Counted from the stretch's first letter, positions 1 through 8,889 are shown. The stretch: DNA of 44,105 bases from Verrucomicrobiota bacterium (GCA_023426435.1 JAFAAS010000164.1:1-44105), one strand, 5' to 3'. Notes: generated by a model from the letters alone, not told the origin. A program made the numbers and translations.

Positions 1-2
1 GT

Positions 3-143
3 CGCTACGCGGTGGAGGTGAGCGCGGATGGAGCGGACGATCGGTCGTTCAGTCGGACGATGAAGACGATCGATGCGGGGGAATCGTTCGAGGTGTCGAT
101 GCGAGCAGGGGGTGGATTCGTGGCGACGGTGACGCGGCAGTGA
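3..143 (+). CDS. C-terminal end of a secreted glycosidase, possibly GH97 (partial)
   Basis: An open frame enters from the left edge and stops with TGA at 141-143, giving the last 46 residues of a protein. The end has the pattern Tyr-x-Val-x-Val-(x)-Ala-Asp-Gly-Ala-Asp followed by a stretch reading SFEVSMRAGGGFVATV. A beta-strand-rich C-terminus with a Gly-Gly-Gly near the end is typical of the C-terminal domain of glycoside hydrolase family 97 alpha-glucosidases. That is a family resemblance from memory over a short stretch, so the identification is tentative. The next gene starts 17 bases after the stop and its ribosome binding site overlaps the stop region, so the two are probably co-transcribed. 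Confidence 0.45.
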   Translation, partial: RYAVEVSADGADDRSFSRTMKTIDAGESFEVSMRAGGGFVATVTRQ

Positions 144-160
144 AGGAGGAGAGACGGACG

Positions 161-1624
161 ATGCATACGAATCGGATTTGGGTGCTTGGGGTTGTGGCGC
201 TCTGGGCGGTGCCGGCGGTCGCGGCGGTTTCCAACGCGATCGTCGAAGAGAACAAGAAGCCGGGGACGCGGGATTGGCTGCTGACGAAGGTCGATGCCGT
301 TCTCGTGCAGAAGGCGCCGGACGGCGGAGATCAGCCGCATTTTCCGCGGAGCACGAAGATCGAAGGATATGTGTCGAAGACGAGTTATCGGGCGGGCGAG
401 ACGGTGAAGTTTCATCTCAGTGCGTCGCCCGCGGCTGACGTGAAAATCGAGATCTATCGGATGGGCTATTATCAGGGAAATGGCGGGCGGCTCGTGCATA
501 CGATCGAGAACGTCGCGGTGAAACCGCAGCCGACGCCGGGCGATGGGGAGCGGAATTTGCGCGAATGCGAATGGGCGGTGGCGCAGGAGTTGACGGTGCC
601 GCGAGATTGGGTGAGTGGCGTGCATCTCGCGAAGCTGACGCGCGCGGACGACGGGTATCAGGCGTATGCGATCTTCGTGGTGAGGGACGATCGGAAGGCG
701 GACTTCAATTTTCAGGTGTCGGACATGACCTGGCAGGCTTACAACCGCTGGCCGGCGTGGCGGTCGCTTTACGATTTTCAGGGGAAGCTCTGGGTGACCT
801 CGGGAGGCGACATCGTGAGTTTCGACCGGCCCTATCTTTTCTTCTACAACCTGCTGCCGTCGGCGGCGAATGAACTGACGAATGGGTCGGGCGAGTTTTT
901 ACTGTGGGAGCATCCGCTGGCGTTTTGGATGGAGCAGCACGGCTACGACGTGACGTATAGTTCAAATGTGGATACGCATGAGGACGCGGACGGATTGTTG
1001 CGGACGAAGGCGTTTTTGTCGGTGGGGCACGACGAATATTGGACGCGGCAGATGTATGATAACGTGAGCCGGGCGCGGGACGAAGGGGTGAATCTGCTGT
1101 TTTTGTCGGGCAACGCGGTGGACGGGGAGGTGTTTCTCACGGCGAGCACGGACGGGAGGCCGAATCGGATTATGGGCCGGTCGAAGTGGTTTTTGGATGA
1201 ACACAAATTGATGGGGGCGTCGTCGTATGGCGTGGGGCTCGGCGACTGGGTCGTGAGCGAGCCCGGGCACTGGCTTTATGAAGGGACGGGGCTGAAGGCG
1301 GGCGATGCGATCAAGGGACTCGTCGGTTGGGAGTATCACGGCCCGCCGTTGAAGGAGGATCCGACGCTGGTGGTGGTGGCGCGCGGGAAGTTCACGGATT
1401 TTCGGTGGGAGGCGGAGTCGACGCATGCGGCGACGTTTTACGAAGGAGCGAAAGGCAACTTCGTGTTCAACGCCGGCACGTGTTGGTGGAGCACGCCGTT
1501 GGCGAGGCCGCCGGGGGCGCGGAATCCGCCGGATGCGGATTTCAGCGAGGTGGATGCGCGGGTGCAGCGGATGACGAGAAACTTGTTCGAACGGGCGAAG
1601 CGGAGCGGAGGGGCGGTGCGATGA
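161..1624 (+). CDS. secreted N,N-dimethylformamidase large-subunit-like protein, copy 1
   Basis: 487 residues. The start at 161 is chosen over a GTG at 140 because a strong Shine-Dalgarno sequence (AAGGAGG, 143-149) lies 11 bases upstream and the product then opens with a signal peptide (MHTNRIWVLGVVALWAVPAVA). The protein matches the family of the dimethylformamidase beta (large) subunit: an N-terminal beta-sandwich (residues about 25-180, with TSYRAGETVKF and EIYRMGYYQGNGGR) and a C-terminal amidotransferase-like domain (about 190-480) containing GHDEYW at 289-294 and NLLFLSGN. Known dimethylformamidase hydrolyses a C-N amide bond at a mononuclear iron; whether this secreted version does so, or acts on an amide or glycosylamine in polysaccharide, is not known. 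It overlaps the next gene by ATGA at 1621-1624 and is its tandem paralogue. Confidence 0.75.
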   Translation: MHTNRIWVLGVVALWAVPAVAAVSNAIVEENKKPGTRDWLLTKVDAVLVQKAPDGGDQPHFPRSTKIEGYVSKTSYRAGETVKFHLSASPAADVKIEIYRMGYYQGNGGRLVHTIENVAVKPQPTPGDGERNLRECEWAVAQELTVPRDWVSGVHLAKLTRADDGYQAYAIFVVRDDRKADFNFQVSDMTWQAYNRWPAWRSLYDFQGKLWVTSGGDIVSFDRPYLFFYNLLPSAANELTNGSGEFLLWEHPLAFWMEQHGYDVTYSSNVDTHEDADGLLRTKAFLSVGHDEYWTRQMYDNVSRARDEGVNLLFLSGNAVDGEVFLTASTDGRPNRIMGRSKWFLDEHKLMGASSYGVGLGDWVVSEPGHWLYEGTGLKAGDAIKGLVGWEYHGPPLKEDPTLVVVARGKFTDFRWEAESTHAATFYEGAKGNFVFNAGTCWWSTPLARPPGARNPPDADFSEVDARVQRMTRNLFERAKRSGGAVR

Positions 1625-3072
1625 GAAGAGTTGGGCGGATGGCGCTGGGCATGGGCTTGATCGCCGCGAGTGGATTGGGCGCGAGCGCGAATCGGATTGT
1701 GGAGGAGAATGGGAAAGCGGGGACGCGGGATTGGGTGCTGACGAAGGTGGATCTGGTCGTCGAGGCGACGGATCCGTTGGGCCAGGACCAGCCGCATTAT
1801 GTGCGAAGCAAGAAGATCGAGGCGTATGCGTCGCAGACGAGTTATGCGGCGGGCGAGACGGTGAAGCTGTTCGTGAGCACGGATCCGGTGAGCGATTTTA
1901 CGATCGAGGTGTATCGGATGGGGTATTACGGCGGGGACGGGGGACGGCGCGTGCACGCGTCGGGGAAGTTGAAGGGGAAGGCTCAACCGACGCCGGAGGA
2001 TGGAGAGAGGAATCTGCGCGAATGCCGGTGGGAAGTGTCGCATGAATTCGAAGTGCCGGCGGAGTGGTTGAGCGGCGTGTATCTGGCGAAGCTGACGCGG
2101 GAGACAGACGGGTTTCAGGCTTATGCGATCTTCGTGGTGAAAGATAAGCGGAAGGCGGATTTCAATTTCCAGGTGTCGGACATGACCTGGCAGGCGTATA
2201 ATCGGTGGCCGGCGTGGCGGTCGCTTTACGATTTCGAGGGCCAGCTGTGGGTTGGCTCGGGCGGCAACGCGATCAGCTTCGACCGGCCATATGGGTTCTT
2301 CTTCAATCTGCTGCCGACCAAGCTGCATCCGCTGACGAATGGGAGCGGGGAGTTTCTGTTGTGGGAATTTCCGCTGGCGATGTGGATGGAGCAGCACGGC
2401 TACGACGTGACGTATAGTTCAAATGTGGATACGCATGAGGATGGGGACGGATTGTTGCGGACGAAGGCGTTTTTGTCGGTGGGGCACGACGAGTATTGGA
2501 CGCGGCAGATGTATGATCATGTGAGCCGGGCGCGGGACGAAGGCGTGAACCTCCTGTTTTTGTCGGGCAACTCGGTCAGCGGAGAAGTTTTCCTGACGAC
2601 GAGCATCGACGGGCAGCCGAATCGCGTGATGGGGCGGACGCGAAAGTTCAATGACGAGCACGCGTTGATGGGAGCGACGTCGTATGGCGTGGGGCTCGGC
2701 GACTGGATCGTGACGGCGCCGGAGCATTGGATCTATGAAGGGACGGAATTGAAGAGAGGGGATTCGATTCCGAATTTGATCGGGTGGGAGTTTCACGGCC
2801 CGCCGCTGCGGGAAGATCCGACGCTGGTGGTGGTGGGCGAGGCGCGGTTTCGGGAGGATCGCGAAAAGCCGAGGCGGACGCATGCGGCGACGATTTACGA
2901 AGGGCCGAAAGGAAATTTCGTGTTCAACGCCGGGACCTGTTGGTGGGCGATGCCGCTGACGACGCACCCGGCGTTTCGAAATCCGCCGGACGTGGATTTC
3001 AGCGAGCCGGACGAGCGCGTGCGGCGGATGACGAGGAATCTTTTGGAGCGGGCGCGGAGGACGAAAGAGTAG
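1621..3072 (+). CDS. secreted N,N-dimethylformamidase large-subunit-like protein, copy 2
   Basis: 483 residues, starting at the ATG inside the ATGA overlap with copy 1, so translation is probably coupled. It has a hydrophobic signal peptide with a likely cleavage near GASANRI. Domain order is the same as in copy 1: a beta-sandwich, then an amidotransferase-like C-terminal domain with GHDEYW at 288-293. The two proteins align over their full length. At the N-terminus the DNA has diverged clearly, but a 161-base stretch (926-1086 in copy 1, 2383-2543 in copy 2) differs at only 5 positions by my count, including very few silent changes. This points to tandem duplication followed by gene conversion or very strong constraint. 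The substrate is unknown. Confidence 0.75.
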   Translation: MRRVGRMALGMGLIAASGLGASANRIVEENGKAGTRDWVLTKVDLVVEATDPLGQDQPHYVRSKKIEAYASQTSYAAGETVKLFVSTDPVSDFTIEVYRMGYYGGDGGRRVHASGKLKGKAQPTPEDGERNLRECRWEVSHEFEVPAEWLSGVYLAKLTRETDGFQAYAIFVVKDKRKADFNFQVSDMTWQAYNRWPAWRSLYDFEGQLWVGSGGNAISFDRPYGFFFNLLPTKLHPLTNGSGEFLLWEFPLAMWMEQHGYDVTYSSNVDTHEDGDGLLRTKAFLSVGHDEYWTRQMYDHVSRARDEGVNLLFLSGNSVSGEVFLTTSIDGQPNRVMGRTRKFNDEHALMGATSYGVGLGDWIVTAPEHWIYEGTELKRGDSIPNLIGWEFHGPPLREDPTLVVVGEARFREDREKPRRTHAATIYEGPKGNFVFNAGTCWWAMPLTTHPAFRNPPDVDFSEPDERVRRMTRNLLERARRTKE

Positions 3073-3113
3073 ATGAGCGGAATCAATCCGACGGGACGTC
3101 GGGTTTCACCTTT

Positions 3114-4850
3114 ATGAAGACATGCAAAGTATGGATGGCGGTGGTGTTGGGGGCGGGAGTTGCCTGGGGGGCGGAAGAATTGCCTGAAGGGGTGGCGCCG
3201 GGGCAGACGGGTGCGAATGAGAAGGAGTCGCCGCCGGAGTTGATCGATCTCGGGAAGGAGCCGCCGAGGAAGATCATTGGGCATGTGGCGCATTACGATG
3301 CGGCGGGGAGACTGCTCGCGTGGCACGAGCCGGAGGTGCCGGGAGCGGCTTACGATCGGGTGGTGAGACTGGCGTCGGCGTTCGTGAAGGACGGCGTGCC
3401 GAACGATCCCAAGACAGGGCTGCCGATTTACTTTGTGTCGTGTTCGTTCAATGGACCGCAGTTCAGCAACGAGGCGGATTTCAAGGCGGGAAAAACGTGG
3501 GACGATTGGATGAACAATCCGGCGTGTTTCTTTGCGGGGGCGGTGCAAAGTCTCGCGGTCGATTTTCACGGCTACACGGGCGAGCGGGCCTACATCGATC
3601 TCGTTCGCGGAATGTTGGATCACCAACTGAAGTTTGGGACGACGCCGGCGGGGTGGCCGTGGGAGAAGGTGCCTTATGCGAGTGCGGATCCGGGCAATCC
3701 GGTGTATGAAGGCGCGACGCGTTGGGAAAATGCGGGCATGCGCGGCGACGGGTTGCACGGAATCGAGCCGGACAAGCTGGGCGAGTTGGGCGTGGGGTAT
3801 TTCAAATTTTATCAACTCACGGAGGAGGCGAAGTATCTCGAGGCGGCGCTGGATTGTGCGGATGCGTTGGCGAAGCACGTGAAAGACACACGGATCAGGG
3901 GTGACGATTTTTCGGATGCGCAGGCGCATCGGTCGCCCTGGCCGTATCGGGTGAATGCGCGAACCGGTGTAGTGATTGACGACTACACGGCGAACGTGGT
4001 GGAGCCGATCCGGCTCTTCGACGAGTTGTTGCGGCGGAGCGATCGGCTGAAGCTCGGCGGCGAGCGGGAGAAGGCGTATCGTCGGGCGCATGACCTGGCG
4101 ATGAACTGGCTGCTGTCGAAAAGCGGGCCGTTCATCACGGGCGTGTGGAACGGATATTTCGAGGACGTGCCGTCGGATCCGAAACTTGGGAATCGGGTGC
4201 AGAACATTCCGATGGAGACGGTGCGGCATCTGTTGAAGCAGCCGCCCAAAGGACTCGATGTGGAGCGGCACGCGTTGGCGCAGCTCGCGTATGTGAAGTC
4301 GGCGTTTGGCGAGCCGGGAGAACCGTCGATCAACGAACAGTCCTGGTGTTATGTGCCGATGGGCAGTCACACGGCGCGGTATGCGTCGGTGCATGCGATG
4401 ATGTATGAACGCACGGGCAACGAGTGGCACAAGCGGGAAGCGGAGGAGCATTTCAACTGGGCGACGTATTGCACGGCGACGAACGGCGTGGTGTCGGTCG
4501 GGCCGCGCTGGGAAGGGACGTGGTGGAGCGATGGATACGGCGATTACATCAAGCACTTCTTCGAAGGGATGGCGGCGGTGCCGGAGTGGGCGCCGGCGAA
4601 GGAGAATCATCTGCTGCGCTCGAGCTCGGTGGTGCAGCGGATTCGATATGAACCTGCGACGATTGCGTATCGGGCGTTCGACGAAAGCGGAGTGGAGCGG
4701 CTGCGGTTGGGGTCGAAGCCGAAGCAGGTGAAGAGTGGCGAGCGGGAGTTGCGCGAAGGCGATGCGTGGACCTGGCGGGCGCTGGACGCGGGAGGTGGCG
4801 TGCTCGATGTGCGGCGCGAGAAGCAGCGCGAGGTGACGATCGGGCTTTAG
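3114..4850 (+). CDS. secreted alpha/alpha-toroid (six-hairpin glycosidase-like) protein
   Basis: 578 residues with a signal peptide (MKTCKVWMAVVLGAGVAWG). The long open frame begins upstream, but the ATG at 3114 is the first start outside copy 2 that gives an export signal. The body is rich in paired helices with aromatic and acidic motifs (WDDWMNNPACFFAGAVQSL, KFGTTPAGWPW, LGELGVGYFKFYQLTEEAKYLEAALDCADAL), the usual look of (alpha/alpha)6-barrel carbohydrate enzymes such as GH88/GH105, GH127 or uronate epimerases. I cannot assign a family or name catalytic residues. It lies 41 bases after the dimethylformamidase-like pair and probably belongs to the same transcript, so a role on the same exported polysaccharide or glycan substrate is likely. 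The conserved Asn-Glu-Gln-Ser-Trp region near residue 405 may line the active site (inference). Confidence 0.6.
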   Translation: MKTCKVWMAVVLGAGVAWGAEELPEGVAPGQTGANEKESPPELIDLGKEPPRKIIGHVAHYDAAGRLLAWHEPEVPGAAYDRVVRLASAFVKDGVPNDPKTGLPIYFVSCSFNGPQFSNEADFKAGKTWDDWMNNPACFFAGAVQSLAVDFHGYTGERAYIDLVRGMLDHQLKFGTTPAGWPWEKVPYASADPGNPVYEGATRWENAGMRGDGLHGIEPDKLGELGVGYFKFYQLTEEAKYLEAALDCADALAKHVKDTRIRGDDFSDAQAHRSPWPYRVNARTGVVIDDYTANVVEPIRLFDELLRRSDRLKLGGEREKAYRRAHDLAMNWLLSKSGPFITGVWNGYFEDVPSDPKLGNRVQNIPMETVRHLLKQPPKGLDVERHALAQLAYVKSAFGEPGEPSINEQSWCYVPMGSHTARYASVHAMMYERTGNEWHKREAEEHFNWATYCTATNGVVSVGPRWEGTWWSDGYGDYIKHFFEGMAAVPEWAPAKENHLLRSSSVVQRIRYEPATIAYRAFDESGVERLRLGSKPKQVKSGERELREGDAWTWRALDAGGGVLDVRREKQREVTIGL

Positions 4851-4852
4851 AG

Positions 4853-4868
4853 CGTTTTCAGAAAAACG
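4853..4868 (+). terminator. short hairpin directly after the toroid gene
   Basis: CGTTTT-CAGA-AAAACG is a perfect 6-bp stem with a tetraloop, three bases after the stop codon at 4848-4850. It lacks a T tract, so termination is only a guess. Confidence 0.25.
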
Positions 4869-4882
4869 ATAGCTCTTCAGGT

Positions 4883-4924
4883 GAACCACAGAGGCACGGA
4901 GAGATCCCGGGGACTTCCTCTGTG
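4883..4924. repeat. decayed interspersed palindrome (CACAGAGG...CCTCTGTG)
   Basis: CACAGAGG at 4887-4894 is exactly complementary to CCTCTGTG at 4917-4924, with a 22-base loop. The left arm continues with the 8-base periodic pattern CACAGAGG/CACGGAGA, preceded by GAACC. The layout resembles short dispersed palindromes common in verrucomicrobial and planctomycetal intergenic DNA (from memory). It lies in the 227-base gap before the MFS gene, where I see no other gene. Confidence 0.5.
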
Positions 4925-5077
4925 TGCTACACTTCGCTCTGCCCTCGCGGAAGGGCACGGCTTCGCCGGCGACGGGGTGCGGCCCTCTCTTGACGGGGCT
5001 CGGGCGAAGGCGGACGGCGGAGTCCGGCTGTCTTAAGTTTGCGCGCGGTGGGCGGGGGCGCTTAGTTCCCGCCGCCG

Positions 5078-6451
5078 ATGAAGAGAATCGAAACCGATCG
5101 TCCGCGCGTGCCGTGGAGTTGGGCGGCGTGGATGACGGGGCCTTGGCTGGCGCTTTTTTATATCGATAATCTGAGCGATGGCGGGCCGTTGACGTTCATG
5201 ATTCGACGCTTTGTCGATAGCCCGATGCTGATCGGGCTGCTGGCGAGCGTGAATGTGGCGTTCAACTTCACGGTCGGCGCGGCGGCGAGTTACCTGAGCG
5301 ATCGGATCTGGACGCCGTGGGGGCGGCGGCGGCCGTTTTTGATCGTGGGATGGGTCGGCGCGGCGATGATGATGTTTCTCTTGCCGTTGACGCCGAACGT
5401 GTGGGCGCTCGTGGCGGTGGTGCTGGCGTTGCAGTTTTTCGTCGACGTGGCGAAGCCGCTGGAACCGCTCTACAATGAAGTGGTGCCGCCGTCGCAGCGC
5501 GGCCGCGCGGGAACGATGCGCAACATTGGTCAGCAGCTGATGGGACTTTTTTTCTTCGGCGTGATGATGGCGCAGTTCGATGCGGTGCATGAGCTGTCGC
5601 TGTTCGGGCGGGTGTGGCGATTGAGCGGTGAGACGGCGGTGTTTTGGACCGGCGGGCTGTTGACGCTGGGAATGACGGTGTTCCTTGCGTTGGGCGTGAA
5701 GGAGAATCGGCCCGCCGGGCAAGAGCCGGGAAGGGAGTTGGGCGTGCGAGCGTTTTTGCGCGATGTTTTCGGCAAACGGCAGTGGTGGATGGTGTATCTG
5801 CTGTATGCGACGCCGTTGGTGGCGGGGCCGACGGGCGGAAGTTTTGCGGTGTTGATGCAGACGGAGCAGCTGGGATTTTCGAAGGCGGAGATGGGATTCG
5901 CGGTGTCGGTGGGGATGATTGGGATGGTGGTGTTGTTCGCGCCGCTGGCGGGATATTTGACGGATCACATGTCACGCATGCGGCTGCTGCGAATCGGGAT
6001 TGTGGGGCCGACCGTCGTGGAGCTGCTGTTTTTCCTGCACGTGCGATTTGTAGCGGATTATTCGATACCGCTGAGCACCTGGATCGCGTATGGGCTGGCG
6101 GGGAGCGCGTTGAAGACGTGCGCCTATCTGGTGTGGGGCGTGCTGGTGTTCGACTACATCCCGCGCAACCGATTTGGGACGGTGAGTGCGGGCCTCGTTT
6201 TCGTGAGCGGGCTGGTGCCGTTTGTGTTGACGAATCTTTCGGGGCTTTGGGTCACCGGGTTCACGGCGGTGTTTGGGCCGGCGGGGCGCGGCGATTACGA
6301 TTATTCGAGTCTTTATGTGATGCAGGTCGGCTTCGCCGCGGTGGCGTTGTGGATGACGTGTTTCTTCGAACGCGAAGAGAAGCGCGGGCGGGTGCGTCCC
6401 TTGGGGCGGGCGGAAGCGGGGGCGGCCCGAGTGGGCGGCGACAGGAGCTAG
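5078..6451 (+). CDS. MFS transporter, GPH/SLC45-like sugar type
   Basis: 457 residues, about twelve predicted membrane segments spread over the whole length. The N-terminal half carries WTPWGRRRPFLIVG after the second helix, the basic cytoplasmic loop motif typical of sugar:cation symporters of the GPH and SLC45 groups. It probably imports the sugar or oligosaccharide released by the exported enzymes encoded on either side. The start at 5078 has no clear ribosome binding site. At the other end its TAG (6449-6451) shares the palindrome CTAG with the stop of the reverse-strand rhamnosidase gene, so the two genes overlap tail to tail by four bases with no space for a separate terminator. The substrate is not deducible from the sequence, but rhamnosides or rhamnose-containing oligomers fit the context. 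Confidence 0.7.
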   Translation: MKRIETDRPRVPWSWAAWMTGPWLALFYIDNLSDGGPLTFMIRRFVDSPMLIGLLASVNVAFNFTVGAAASYLSDRIWTPWGRRRPFLIVGWVGAAMMMFLLPLTPNVWALVAVVLALQFFVDVAKPLEPLYNEVVPPSQRGRAGTMRNIGQQLMGLFFFGVMMAQFDAVHELSLFGRVWRLSGETAVFWTGGLLTLGMTVFLALGVKENRPAGQEPGRELGVRAFLRDVFGKRQWWMVYLLYATPLVAGPTGGSFAVLMQTEQLGFSKAEMGFAVSVGMIGMVVLFAPLAGYLTDHMSRMRLLRIGIVGPTVVELLFFLHVRFVADYSIPLSTWIAYGLAGSALKTCAYLVWGVLVFDYIPRNRFGTVSAGLVFVSGLVPFVLTNLSGLWVTGFTAVFGPAGRGDYDYSSLYVMQVGFAAVALWMTCFFEREEKRGRVRPLGRAEAGAARVGGDRS

Positions 6452-8793
6452 ATTTCGACGGAGATGGAGCCGCCTTGGGGGAAGCGGAAAGGATCGCGAC
6501 CGGGGATGATGATCTCGGTGGGGAGACCAGCAGGGACTTCGGCGCGATAATCGATGACGCTGCCGCGCCGGCGCCAATCGACGGTGATCGGTCCGGCGGG
6601 TGTGGGGGCGGAACCGCGGGCCCAGTCGAGACCGTCGGTTTGCGGCGAGAGGCGCGCGCCGGCCCAGCCGGGAGCGAGCGGGCGGATGCCGAGGATCGTG
6701 GTGATGTAGTCGATGGCGGGCCACGCCGACCACGCGTGCGAATCGCTGCGAGCAGGATCGGGATACTCGGGCCACGTGGTGACGTGTTGCGTGAGGTAGT
6801 GGCGCCACGGCCGGAGGATGTGGGTGTGCCAATCGCCGAAGCGCTGCACGCGATCGAGTGCGCGCGTGATGTAGAAAGCCTGCATCGAGCGCGCTTGAAG
6901 GAGAGAATCGTCGGCGGCGAGGCGCGGGGCGATGCGCGCGATCTGGGCGTCGGTGGCGATGCCGGCATTGATGGCGGCGGCTTGGACGTGTTGGGAAAAA
7001 CGCGGGTCGAGATTTTCCTGGTCTTCGCGGAAGAGGCCGGCGGAAGCGTCCCAGGCCTCGCGGCGGACGATACCGGCGAGGCGGCGGCTCAATTCCATCC
7101 AACGCAAGGCGTCTTCCGGAAAACCCGCCTGGCCGTGAATGCGCGCGGCGGAGTCGAGCGCTTCGACGAAGAGGCAGGTGAGATACGTCGATCCGCCTTT
7201 TGTCACGGAAGGTGGTTCGCCGTGCGGCCAGCCGGGGACGTCGTCGACCATGTTCCAGCCGCCGGTGACTCCGACAAAACCGTCGGAGCGAAGACGCGCG
7301 CGGAAGAAATGAAGAATCGAATCGACGGCGACGAGTGCTTCGCGGACGAAGGCCAGATCGTTGGTGCCGACCCAGCGCCAGTAGTCCTCGAGCATGAGGA
7401 TCCAGTGGAGGCAGAAATACGGGATGGTTTGGCGCGCGTATTGGCAGGGCACGCGGGAGTCGAGCAGGCCGTCGGAGCGGATCGTGTCGAGAAAGAGCCG
7501 GAGATTACGCTTCGGGAGAAGCGTTTCGTTGCAGAGATGAAAACTCGCGAGCGCTTCGATGCGGGTGTCGGCGATGTAACTCAGCTGTTCGTAGTAGGGA
7601 CTGTCGTCGTAAATCTCGTGAGCGCCGATCCGATAGGTGTGGAGGCTGATGTCAAAGATGCGGCGCGAATCGGGGTCGCTCGACACGAACTCGGCGGCGA
7701 ACTCCTGCGGGTGGACGCAGAGACGGTAACGGGCGTCGCGGACGGTGACGGGTTCGGAGCCGGGCAGGATTTCGATCTGCAGGAAGCGAAACGCGCGCCA
7801 GTAAAAAGGCTCCCACGCGTAATCGCCGCCACGGAGGACGATCGTATCGCGATAGCCGTGAGGCTCGTAGCGGGTGAAATCGTCGCGGATCGCGCCCTTC
7901 TGCCACTCGCGTCGGCCGCGGCGATCGACCCATTCGCCGAGTGCTTCCGCATACATCACGCGCACTTCGCGGCCCGCGCCGCCGGAGAAATCGATTTCGG
8001 GCAAGCCGGTGGCATAGCGCTCGGTTTCGAGCAGAATTTTGCCGCCCTGTCCGGCGCCGAGCGACCAGCCGGTGGGGGATGGGCCGAAAGGTTGATTTAC
8101 CAGACGACGGTTTTCGATGGCGCGGGCGAAGCGGGTGGGTGCTTCGAGCATCGCAGGGATGTCGCGCGGAACGAGAGTGCGGAGAGGAGCGACGCCCCAC
8201 GTCGCGCCGGTCGCGGCGGCGGGGCCGATGGAGATCGCATCGGTCCAGTCGGAGTCGTTGAAATCGAGTCCGCGCCAATCGGCGGGCTCGCGGCGCGTAT
8301 CGAGATGGTCCCAGTATCCGAGAAACTGATGCGCGTTGGAGATATACGGCGTGGTGTCGGGCGTGAGCGCGTCGCTCACCCAAGCGCGCCAGCCCTTGGG
8401 GGTGTCGAGATCGGGCGTGTCGTGACTTTGAAGGAGAAAGCCGGGAATGGGCGCGTGAACTTCGCTGGCGGGCGTGTGTTCGCCGAACCAGCGGACCTCG
8501 GCGGCGAGGACGTTGCGGCCGGGGCGAAGCAGCGGGGCGAGATCGTAGGTCTCGAAATGATACCGCGCGAGCGAACCCTTCGCGGGGCCGAAGCCGACAT
8601 GTTGTCCATTCAACCAGAGCCGATAGCGGCTGTCGGCGCTGACATGCACCCGCAGCGAGGCGGTGTTCGCGGCCACGTTGAAGACGCGCCGGAAGAGCCG
8701 AACGCTGAGGCCGGGTCCGCCTCGGGTAGAGGTCCAGGCGTAGTGAGCGCGCCAGGTGGGGGCGTGGTCGAGAAGTTGAAGCGGCGCGGACAT
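6448..8793 (-). CDS. alpha-L-rhamnosidase, glycoside hydrolase family 78
   Basis: 781 residues when started at the ATG at 8793; the frame is open 16 codons further upstream but that extension looks non-coding. The N-terminal part has the carbohydrate-binding beta domain typical of GH78 (YRLWLNGQHVGFGPAKG, FYWRAFRFLQIEI), followed by an (alpha/alpha)6 barrel. The signature normally read as DCPxRE is here DDSPYYEQ at 396-403, with Glu402 in the position of the conserved glutamate and ADTR at 408-411 for the usual GD(A/T). There is no signal peptide, so it probably acts on imported rhamnosides in the cytoplasm and releases L-rhamnose. It is divergent from the LacI-type regulator at 8909, with a candidate operator between them. 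The Cys-to-Ser and Arg-to-Tyr changes in the signature are unusual and may shift specificity. Confidence 0.75.
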   Translation of the reverse strand: MSAPLQLLDHAPTWRAHYAWTSTRGGPGLSVRLFRRVFNVAANTASLRVHVSADSRYRLWLNGQHVGFGPAKGSLARYHFETYDLAPLLRPGRNVLAAEVRWFGEHTPASEVHAPIPGFLLQSHDTPDLDTPKGWRAWVSDALTPDTTPYISNAHQFLGYWDHLDTRREPADWRGLDFNDSDWTDAISIGPAAATGATWGVAPLRTLVPRDIPAMLEAPTRFARAIENRRLVNQPFGPSPTGWSLGAGQGGKILLETERYATGLPEIDFSGGAGREVRVMYAEALGEWVDRRGRREWQKGAIRDDFTRYEPHGYRDTIVLRGGDYAWEPFYWRAFRFLQIEILPGSEPVTVRDARYRLCVHPQEFAAEFVSSDPDSRRIFDISLHTYRIGAHEIYDDSPYYEQLSYIADTRIEALASFHLCNETLLPKRNLRLFLDTIRSDGLLDSRVPCQYARQTIPYFCLHWILMLEDYWRWVGTNDLAFVREALVAVDSILHFFRARLRSDGFVGVTGGWNMVDDVPGWPHGEPPSVTKGGSTYLTCLFVEALDSAARIHGQAGFPEDALRWMELSRRLAGIVRREAWDASAGLFREDQENLDPRFSQHVQAAAINAGIATDAQIARIAPRLAADDSLLQARSMQAFYITRALDRVQRFGDWHTHILRPWRHYLTQHVTTWPEYPDPARSDSHAWSAWPAIDYITTILGIRPLAPGWAGARLSPQTDGLDWARGSAPTPAGPITVDWRRRGSVIDYRAEVPAGLPTEIIIPGRDPFRFPQGGSISVEI

Positions 8794-8851
8794 CGATCGA
8801 ATTTCGCAGATCAAAAGCGCCCAATGCAATCGCGGCGGCAAACCAAGGGGA

Positions 8852-8867
8852 TGTGATCCCGTTTACA
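8852..8867. promoter_or_regulatory. candidate LacI-type operator between rhamnosidase and regulator
   Basis: TGTGATCCCGTTTACA is an imperfect palindrome with LacI/GalR-style ends (TGT...ACA; family consensus TGTAAACGTTTACA). It lies 42 bases before the regulator start and 59 before the rhamnosidase start. Its right half overlaps the proposed -35 of the regulator promoter, so autoregulation is likely. The 10-mer CGTTTACAGG (8860-8869) recurs inverted at 14323-14332. Confidence 0.5.
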
Positions 8868-8889
8868 GGGAACGCGGAATCGGTATTTT
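8862..8889 (+). promoter_or_regulatory. predicted sigma70-type promoter of the LacI-family gene
   Basis: TTTACA (8862-8867) and TATTTT (8884-8889) are separated by 16 bases and match the -35 and -10 consensus at 5/6 and 4/6 positions. Transcription would start near 8896, leaving a very short leader before the ATG at 8909. Confidence 0.4.

Noticed and set aside
2895..4958. 687-codon reverse frame across the toroid gene
   Set aside because: No start signal or domains; the forward gene has a signal peptide and helical repeats.
5644..8856. 1070-codon open frame on the + strand across the rhamnosidase gene
   Set aside because: It is antisense to a clear GH78 gene, and its product is a mix of Gly, Arg, Ala and Asp without domains; long antisense frames are expected at this GC content.
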